This document shows, piece after piece, positions 6,613-11,965 of a DNA stretch of 11,965 bases. The translations under genes were made by a program, and so were the position numbers. The DNA is from Anaerolineae bacterium. GTDB lineage: Bacteria; Chloroflexota; Anaerolineae; 4572-78; J111. Every line of letters starts with the position of its first letter. The first letter of the stretch is position 1. The notes beneath the pieces were generated by a model. It was not told the DNA's origin. It ran no database searches and saw nothing but the letters and a program-made list of their open reading frames with translations. The DNA lies in NCBI GenBank assembly GCA_020433785.1, contig JAGRCC010000233.1, forward strand, positions 1 through 11,965. Direction: 5' to 3'.

Positions 6613-8169
6613 TCAAAGCTCACAGACTATTTAAACAATCTCGAAATTCTTGATTTGATCGCGCGCCAAAAGAGCGATCCAGATCTGGAGTATGCTTTTA
6701 AGCATGTGTTTACTCAGGAGTCGGTTTACGGCAGTTTGCTCTACAGCGACCGGCGGCAAATTCACCAACAGGTTGGCGAGGCTCTGGAAGCGGTTTTGGC
6801 TGACCATCTTCACGACGGCGAAATAGCCCTCATGCTAGCCTATCACTTTGAGCAAAGCGGCGACAGAGCCCGTGCGCTGAAATATCTCAAGCAAGCCGCC
6901 GACGATGCCCGCGCCACTTTCGCTAACCAGGAAGCCCGCTCGCTCTATAACCGAGCGTTGGCTTTGTTGAACCGCGATGATTACGCCCAACGTTGGGAGA
7001 TTCTAGTCGATCAAGAAATTATTCTCGACCGCATGGGGGAGCGAGATCAGCAAGCCGATACCCTGACCCAAATGCAAACTTTGGCCGAATTAACCCAGGA
7101 TGACCCCCGCCTGGCCATCACCCACAACCGGCGCTCGGCCTACTTTGACAAAATTAGCGAATACCGGGCTTCGGCTGAGGCGGCCGAGGTTGGCCTGCGC
7201 ATTGCCCGGCGATCGGGAAATGCCGCGCTGCAAGCGGAGAGTCTCAATCTATTGGCGCTGGCGGCCTGGCGTCGTTTCGACTATCCGCAGGTCCAAAAAT
7301 GGGCCACCGATGCCCTCGATGCGCTGAAAGTGTCCGGTACTTTGGAAACACGGGTCGCCAGCCTGTTTCATCTGGGGCGAGCCAGCTACCGCTTGGGCCA
7401 GTACGATGTGGCTCAGCATTATTTGCAGGCGGCTCATGACTTAACCCGAAGCATGGATAATCGCGAAGGTGAGGCCACCAGCCATCTGGTCCTCGGCTGG
7501 ATTTACCAACGGCTGGGCGACTACGATCTGGCCGCAGAACATTATCAAGCCAAGCTGGAACTACGCCGAATGACCGGCAGTCGCTACGGCGAAGCCACCG
7601 CCCTCAGCCATCTGGGCTGGCTGGCTTACGATCAGCACAATCCCCAGGCCGGTTTAGACTATTGCCAGCAGGCACTCGATATCTCTCGCTCCGTTAATGA
7701 TCGGGAAAACGAAAGTTATGCCTTAAGTGGATTTGGCCTTAATTATGAACAGTTGGAGCAATTTGAGCTGGCTAGCGCCAATTATCAGGCGGCGTTAGCC
7801 ATACATCAGGATATTGGGGCCACTACCCTGACGGTGTTTGATCTGGCCGGACTGGCTCGCTTGGCTCTGGCCCAAGATAATTTGGACGAAGCCTGCCGCC
7901 ACATCACCACGGTGGTCGATTGGATTCAGGCCGGCAATGCTCAGAAGTTCTGGGACCCCTGGATTATCTATCAATCCGGTTACCGCGTCTTGACCGCTCT
8001 GGGCGATACCGACCAGGCGAATGCAATTTTAAATGAAGCCCACGGCATCCTTCAACAGCGCACCAACGAGATCAGCGACACGCACTTGCGCAACTGTTTC
8101 CTGACTAAAGTGGCCGTAAATCGAGAGATTGTAGCAGCGTGGCAGCAGGCGCAACGCCCGCAATCATAA
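6607..8169 (+). CDS. TPR-repeat C-terminal half of the cyclase/STAND regulator
   Basis: Protein of 520 residues (519 from the second ATG) that forms the C-terminal part of a cyclase-STAND-TPR regulator. The start carries the conserved region that normally follows the ATPase and winged helix in one-piece homologues: LEYAFKHVFTQESVYGSLLYSDRR (about 28-50), then HxxVGEALE. From about 70 to the end it is a series of tetratricopeptide-like helix pairs, for example YHFEQSGDRARALKYLKQAA and HLGRASYRLGQYDVAQHYLQAA, which normally bind protein partners or a ligand that switches the ATPase. It has no cyclase or nucleotide-binding motif of its own, so it probably works by associating with the product of the preceding gene. 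It ends tail to tail with the DUF3105 gene, the stops one base apart. Confidence 0.85.
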   Translation: MMSKLTDYLNNLEILDLIARQKSDPDLEYAFKHVFTQESVYGSLLYSDRRQIHQQVGEALEAVLADHLHDGEIALMLAYHFEQSGDRARALKYLKQAADDARATFANQEARSLYNRALALLNRDDYAQRWEILVDQEIILDRMGERDQQADTLTQMQTLAELTQDDPRLAITHNRRSAYFDKISEYRASAEAAEVGLRIARRSGNAALQAESLNLLALAAWRRFDYPQVQKWATDALDALKVSGTLETRVASLFHLGRASYRLGQYDVAQHYLQAAHDLTRSMDNREGEATSHLVLGWIYQRLGDYDLAAEHYQAKLELRRMTGSRYGEATALSHLGWLAYDQHNPQAGLDYCQQALDISRSVNDRENESYALSGFGLNYEQLEQFELASANYQAALAIHQDIGATTLTVFDLAGLARLALAQDNLDEACRHITTVVDWIQAGNAQKFWDPWIIYQSGYRVLTALGDTDQANAILNEAHGILQQRTNEISDTHLRNCFLTKVAVNREIVAAWQQAQRPQS

Positions 8170-8170
8170 T

Positions 8171-8803
8171 TTACAACGTCGGTTCGCCGATACCGCCAAA
8201 GGTGCAGCTAGCTCCGGGTTCAGGGTAGAAGGGGCCGCGCTGGTAGCGATCGAGGAATTCATTCAAACGGTCATCGAAAACGTCATCCAGTTTGAGCTGG
8301 ACTCGCCAGGCGGTGGCGATCACCGGCGCGTCGATATCTGGCTCCGGTGATAGAATCACCAACGCTTCCCCTCGATCAGAGCGCTCTTGGCGGACCACAT
8401 TCCGCAGATATTCCACCTCTTCTTCGGATAAACTCGGTTGGTAGGTCAGCCAGACCGCGCCGTGTTCCATCGAATGGATCGTGTTCTCGGGACGAACCGG
8501 TTCGTTATAGATGCCGCACAATTGCCAAACGGGATTATGCGGCCCTCCCACCGGCACAACCGATGTGTAGTTAATATCGCCGTCCACGTGACCCTGACCG
8601 GGATCGGGAAAAATCTCCAACCCTTCAATACCACTGTTGGCGATAGCCTGACCATTGTAGCCCAGGTAGAACAGCCCAATGACGATCAACGCGATCACAA
8701 CTCCGCCAATGGCGAACCAGGTAAAGTACATTTTGTTATTGGATTTATCACTCGTCTGGCTTGATCGTTTGCTTTTGGGGAGTTGGGTTGATTTCTTGCC
8801 CAT
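8171..8803 (-). CDS. DUF3105 membrane-anchored protein
   Basis: DUF3105 family protein of unknown biochemical role, 210 residues. A basic N-terminal tail (1-25) is followed by one membrane helix (about 27-48), putting the rest outside the cytoplasm. The family core is clear: VGGPHNPVWQLCGIYNEPV (about 85-103), HSMEHGAVWLTY (110-121) and PVIATAW (160-166). Conserved histidines H72, H89, H110 and H114 could bind a metal; this is inference. The only two cysteines, C96 and C200, lie in the outer domain and could form a disulfide. A Shine-Dalgarno AGGAG lies 11 nt before the ATG. The gene follows the DsbA-like gene by 17 bp and shares its operon, so disulfide formation or reduction by that enzyme is a reasonable guess. 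Confidence 0.88.
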   Translation of the reverse strand: MGKKSTQLPKSKRSSQTSDKSNNKMYFTWFAIGGVVIALIVIGLFYLGYNGQAIANSGIEGLEIFPDPGQGHVDGDINYTSVVPVGGPHNPVWQLCGIYNEPVRPENTIHSMEHGAVWLTYQPSLSEEEVEYLRNVVRQERSDRGEALVILSPEPDIDAPVIATAWRVQLKLDDVFDDRLNEFLDRYQRGPFYPEPGASCTFGGIGEPTL

Positions 8804-8820
8804 AAATTAATCTTCTCCTA

Positions 8821-9666
8821 TTACTTTGGCTCAACGGCCGCAAGCTGCTCATCGATAACCTGTTGGAACACTTCAAAAGGCTGAGCGCCATTGAGAAATA
8901 AGCCGTTGATTAAAAAGCCGGGCGTCCCGCGCAGTCCCAAGGCTTGCACCGTTTGCGACTCGCGCGAAATTTGCAAACTGTAGCGACCTGACGACAGACA
9001 GTCGGCAAAAGCCGACGTATCCAGATCTAGCTCACCGGCTAAGCTCACCAACGTCTCCTGGTTGAGCGAGCTGTGACTTTCATTTTGATCGGCAAATAAC
9101 CGGTCGTGATAGGGCCAAAAGGCATCCTGTTCGGCGGCGCACTCACTGGCCTCAGCCCCTCGATTCGACTCCGGCCCCAGAATGGCGAAATGTTTGTAAA
9201 CAAATTTCACTTTGCCCGTTTCCACATATTCTTCACGAAGGCGACTCAACGAGTCGGCGGCGAAACGCCCGCAAAAATGTCATTTGAAGTCGCTGTACTC
9301 GACCACCGTTATGGGGGCGTTGGGATCGCCCTGAATGTGGCGTGCATCGGACATCACGAATTCCATCAAGGTGGGCGTGGCCGTGCCGTCCGCCGCCGCC
9401 TGAGCTTCGTCTACGGTGGTTTGGTTAGCGCCGCTGTCGCCGGCCGAAGCTTGGGCCACGGCTTGCTCATTCTGATTGGGCACAACCGTAACCACCACTT
9501 GCACCGGCACATCACGGATGACCAACGGGCGGCCGGTTAAGCCGATGAACAGCCCGATGGCAAAGGCAATGGCTAAGGCTGTCCCAAAATAAACGGGGCT
9601 TACGGGTGCGGGCGTGGCCGGTTGCTGGTGATAAGCTGATGATGGTTCTTGCGGAAAATCTTCCAT
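8821..9666 (-). CDS. DsbA-like thioredoxin-fold oxidoreductase with in-frame UGA (putative selenoprotein, UxxC)
   Basis: Membrane-anchored extracytoplasmic thiol-disulfide oxidoreductase of the DsbA/thioredoxin_4 type, 281 residues if UGA is read. One membrane helix (about 26-44) follows a short cytoplasmic tail; an Ala/Gln-rich linker (about 64-98) leads to the thioredoxin fold. The active site reads DPNAPITVVEYSDFK-[UGA]-HFCGRF, where homologues have a Cys at the UGA (residue 129) and the resolving Cys is C132. Downstream features are intact: VKFVYKHFAILGPESNRGAEASECAAEQ, a second cysteine pair C176 and C223, and the cis-proline GTPGFLING (P249). The frame is continuous on both sides of the TGA (9282-9280) and ends in TAA. 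Starting again at the TTG at 9249 would lose the active site. The ATG at 9666 has AGGA 10 nt upstream. The alternative is a nonsense mutation (TGC or TGT to TGA) making a pseudogene. Confidence 0.8.
9242..9282 (-). promoter_or_regulatory. Selenocysteine UGA codon and candidate bacterial SECIS hairpin
   Basis: The UGA occupies 9282-9280. Beyond it on the mRNA, CGACUC (9256-9251) pairs perfectly with GAGUCG (9247-9242) around the triloop GUU (9250-9248). There are 29 nt between the UGA and the loop, and the first loop base is G. As I recall the bacterial SECIS model (short upper stem, small apical loop with a G among its first two bases, loop about 16-37 nt after UGA), this fits. A nearer GC-rich hairpin (GGCG-TTT-CGCC, about 9269-9259) has no G in its loop and could compete. 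The fold was made by hand. Confidence 0.6.
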
Positions 9667-9706
9667 AATGGTCTAATCCTGTGGGTTAATCTTACGGTGT
9701 ATAAGA

Positions 9707-9734
9707 AGTTTATCGGATGATAAAATTTTGTCAA
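9707..9734 (-). promoter_or_regulatory. Promoter of the DsbA-like/DUF3105 operon
   Basis: On the minus strand a perfect -35 TTGACA (9734-9729) is followed after 16 bp by TAAACT (9712-9707, four of six matches). Transcription would begin near 9700, about 35 nt before the ATG at 9666. It lies in the 86-bp gap after the phosphatase gene, so the operon can be expressed independently of the upstream genes. Confidence 0.55.
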
Positions 9735-9752
9735 ACCGGATTGGCGCCGATT

Positions 9753-11282
9753 TTAGGCTCTAACGCGAGCCACTAAAATCGTCATATCATCGTGAAGTTC
9801 GGTATGATTGGTGAAATCCATGACCATGCCCACAAGCTGTTTGATAGCCTCGTCGGCGTTAGAGCCCGATGGGAGGTGCAGCAGGGCCGAATGCAGCCGA
9901 TCGAAGCCGAACATCTCCGACCGCTCATTCATCGCTTCCACCAGGCCGTCGCTGCTAAAAATTACCAGGTCATCCGGCTCTAAATTGACCGAGATAGATC
10001 GGTAGCTGTAATCGTTGGTTGATCCCAGGGGTAGCCCGCCGATTTCAAGCTCTTCGAGGTGATTATTGCGCCGCAAATAGGGATGAATTAGGCCGGCGTT
10101 GGCAATGGTTAGCGATGAGGATAGGTCATCTAGAATGGCGTAGCAGCAAGCCACATTCATATGATTGGGAGCCAATCGGGTCGCCAAATCCTTGTTGAGC
10201 GTGTCGAGCAGGGTTTCCGGCTTGAGATGAAAGGGGGCGTAAACTTCCAACAGCCCTTCGGCCAGGGTGCCGGTCATGGCGGCGGGCGCGCCCTTCCCGC
10301 TAACATCGCCGATGGCGATGCCGCGCTTGCCGTCGTCTAAATCGATGTAGGCATAGAAATCGCCGGCTACCTCGCGGGCCGGTTGCCAGTAGACGGCTAA
10401 CTCCAGCTTAGCGGATTGCGGCAGCCGGGTGGGCAGAAAACTGGCCTGAATCTGGCTGGCCAACTTTAGCTCCTGCTCCAGGCGATCTTTGTAGGCTTGC
10501 AGCGACTGCCGGGAACTTAGTAAATTGCCGGCCATTTCGTTGATCGTTTCGCCCAGAAAGGCAATTTCCTCGGGGCCGGACGGTTCGGCCCGGGTTTGCA
10601 GGTTAGTGCCGATCTGCTGAACACTTTCGACCAATTCTGAGATGGGGTGGGTGATTTTGCGGGTGATGATATAACCTAAAATGAGGCCGCCAATGAGCAT
10701 TAGCGGGACAAAAATGGTAATGGCGTTGATGACCAGATTCTCGGTTTGGCGGGCCCGCCGAACGATAGCCGCGCTGGTGTTGCCTTGGGCCAGTCGCAGC
10801 CGCTCGATCGCGCCTAACAATTTGTCTTGGGCCGCCACGCCTTCGGTTTCCCACAAAAAGCGGGCCGAGGCTTGAAAGCCGTCCTGGTAGAGGCGTAGGA
10901 TCTCGCTCTCTTTGCCGCTAAATATATCTTCCGCCTGTTTGACGTCTTCCAAAGCGCGGAGTTCTTCAGCCGTGGTAATCACATTGTCCAGCCGCGAAGA
11001 AATATCGGCATAGGCCAATTGGAACGTTTGGTAATTGGCTAGCAGGGTTACATCGGACGAATCTAGATAGCGGCGGAGAGAGTCGGTGCGCCGAACGGAG
11101 ATAAGCTCTAATTCCAGTGTTAAGCGGTCAACATCACTTCGGGTTCTAATCGTATCTCGCTGCCAGACACTGACCTGATAAGCTATCCTGCCCAACAGAC
11201 CGGTTAATAAAGCTAGGCACAGGATAATACCAAATCCTGCGCCGATAACTTGCCCAATACGAACAAACCTAATACGTCTCAT
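9753..11282 (-). CDS. Membrane sensor PP2C-type (SpoIIE/RsbU) serine phosphatase with HAMP domain
   Basis: Transmembrane receptor with a cytoplasmic metal-dependent serine/threonine phosphatase, expected to dephosphorylate an anti-sigma antagonist or similar partner. Of 509 residues, TM1 is about 12-34; an extracytoplasmic helical sensor of about 150 residues follows; TM2 is about 185-206; HAMP about 207-262; and a coiled linker (KDRLEQELKLASQIQASFLP) leads to the SpoIIE domain (about 285-508). The phosphatase metal ligands are present: AGDFY (D308), GDVSGKG (D326), SSDGLVEA (D445) and HDDMT (D498, D499), so it should be active. It begins 12 bp after the stop of a solute-binding protein gene with no evident Shine-Dalgarno, suggesting translational coupling. 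No anti-sigma or STAS gene is in the window. Confidence 0.92.
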   Translation of the reverse strand: MRRIRFVRIGQVIGAGFGIILCLALLTGLLGRIAYQVSVWQRDTIRTRSDVDRLTLELELISVRRTDSLRRYLDSSDVTLLANYQTFQLAYADISSRLDNVITTAEELRALEDVKQAEDIFSGKESEILRLYQDGFQASARFLWETEGVAAQDKLLGAIERLRLAQGNTSAAIVRRARQTENLVINAITIFVPLMLIGGLILGYIITRKITHPISELVESVQQIGTNLQTRAEPSGPEEIAFLGETINEMAGNLLSSRQSLQAYKDRLEQELKLASQIQASFLPTRLPQSAKLELAVYWQPAREVAGDFYAYIDLDDGKRGIAIGDVSGKGAPAAMTGTLAEGLLEVYAPFHLKPETLLDTLNKDLATRLAPNHMNVACCYAILDDLSSSLTIANAGLIHPYLRRNNHLEELEIGGLPLGSTNDYSYRSISVNLEPDDLVIFSSDGLVEAMNERSEMFGFDRLHSALLHLPSGSNADEAIKQLVGMVMDFTNHTELHDDMTILVARVRA

Positions 11283-11294
11283 GAATTGCGGAAA

Positions 11295-11965
11295 TTATTG
11301 GTTAGGCGGCTGATTCTCGTCGATGATGCGTTCTATTTCCGGTAGGGCCGCTTGAAGCGCGTCGGTCGCGGATTGCTCACCGCGCCAGACGGGGACCAAA
11401 ACCTCCTCGTTCATCATATCGTTAATGTCATTTGCCCCCGGAAAGGCAGGATCGGTTTGGCCAATTTCGACCTCTTCCAGAAAGGTGTGAATGTCATAAG
11501 AGGCCCTTGGTTTCATAAATATTTCCGACTCGGCCACCGATTTTCGAGCCGGAACAGCTACGCCGGCTTCAGTAAAAATCGCTTGGCCTTTCGGACCCGC
11601 CAGAAATTTTAGAAAGGTCCAGGCTTCAGTGGGGTGCGTGGTATTCGCCGCGATAAAATAACCTGCGCCGGCGGCCAGGTTGGCAGCCTCTTTTTGCCGG
11701 GGCAAGCCGACCACATCCCACTCGAAGGCATCGATTTCAGAAAAGGCGGGGACCAGGGCGTGGTTGCCGAAGGCCATCGCCAATTTTTCTTCCTTAAACA
11801 AACGGGCGATTTCCTCGGAACTTCTAAGGACTTCATAGGGCGGCGTTACTTGATCGACGTTGGTCAAATCGGCCAGAAATTGAACGGCCTCGGCCGCTGC
11901 CGGTTCGCCTAAGAAAGAGCGTGTTGGAAATAATTTGTCATCAAAGACCGGCGTGCCGTTTTGCC
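11295..11965 (-). CDS. ABC-type extracellular solute-binding protein, C-terminal part (cut by window edge)
   Basis: C-terminal 223 codons of a family 1/8-type solute-binding protein, probably for sugars or sugar-like compounds; the frame is open through the right edge. Typical features are the region LRSSEEIARLFKEEKLAMAFG, where the protein lines the binding cleft, then GAGYFIAANTTHPTEAWTFLKFLAGPKGQAIFTE, the usual C-lobe helix pattern of these proteins, and a final helix DALQAALPEIERIIDE before TAA. Signal peptide and N-lobe are outside the window. No permease or ATPase gene follows; instead a HAMP-SpoIIE phosphatase gene starts 12 bp downstream, so the protein may serve sensing rather than, or in addition to, uptake. 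Confidence 0.85.
   Translation of the reverse strand, partial: QNGTPVFDDKLFPTRSFLGEPAAAEAVQFLADLTNVDQVTPPYEVLRSSEEIARLFKEEKLAMAFGNHALVPAFSEIDAFEWDVVGLPRQKEAANLAAGAGYFIAANTTHPTEAWTFLKFLAGPKGQAIFTEAGVAVPARKSVAESEIFMKPRASYDIHTFLEEVEIGQTDPAFPGANDINDMMNEEVLVPVWRGEQSATDALQAALPEIERIIDENQPPNQ

Noticed and set aside
8821..9249. Treating the C-terminal part of the DsbA-like gene as a separate 142-residue gene starting at TTG
   Set aside because: It lacks the active-site CxxC, the start is a Leu codon inside a continuous frame, and there is no ribosome binding site.
9280..9282. TGA read as tryptophan (alternative genetic code)
   Set aside because: Homologues have Cys here, and tryptophan is encoded by TGG throughout the window. 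No other gene core contains an internal TGA.
9106..9540. 144-codon plus-strand open frame across the UGA site
   Set aside because: It is antisense to the well-supported DsbA-like gene, has no recognisable domain, and arises from the codon bias of the opposite strand.

Overview
The window looks like a piece of a Chloroflexota (Anaerolineae-like) chromosome. This is an inference from gene content: a large cyclase-STAND-TPR regulator, a double-GAF NarL-type histidine kinase, a HAMP-SpoIIE phosphatase, a DUF3105 membrane protein beside a membrane-anchored DsbA-like protein, and moderate GC. No rRNA, tRNA, CRISPR array or insertion sequence was seen.

Layout. 1-2861, minus strand: the N-terminal part of a YprA/MrfA-type DEAD/DEAH helicase (cut by the left edge), preceded by a cytosolic double-GAF histidine kinase. 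2862-3509: a long AT-rich intergenic region holding a sigma70-like promoter, a probable structured RNA of about 175 nt and a strong intrinsic terminator, all on the plus strand. 3510-8169, plus strand: an MFS exporter of the Fsr (fosmidomycin-resistance-like) type, then a class III nucleotide cyclase/STAND ATPase and its TPR partner. The last two are one ancestral frame cut by a single in-frame TAG that overlaps a Shine-Dalgarno sequence. 8171-9666, minus strand: a two-gene operon of a DsbA-like oxidoreductase and a DUF3105 protein. 9753-11965, minus strand: the C-terminal part of an ABC solute-binding protein followed 12 bp later by a two-TM HAMP-SpoIIE phosphatase.

The most notable observation is in the DsbA-like gene. 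Its frame is interrupted once, by TGA, exactly where the first catalytic cysteine of the CxxC motif belongs (YSDFK-[TGA]-HFCGRF). The frame on both sides is intact. A 6-bp hairpin whose triloop begins with G lies 29 nt beyond the TGA, as expected for a bacterial SECIS element. The simplest reading is a selenocysteine-containing (UxxC) extracytoplasmic thiol oxidoreductase. Its operon partner, the DUF3105 protein, has exactly two cysteines in its outer domain and could be a substrate.

Other points are a heptanucleotide tandem repeat inside the helicase coding sequence (a possible frame-switching tract), the amber-split regulator, and the unassigned RNA. All seven visible gene ends use TAA except the amber-split gene, which uses TAG; none uses TGA.
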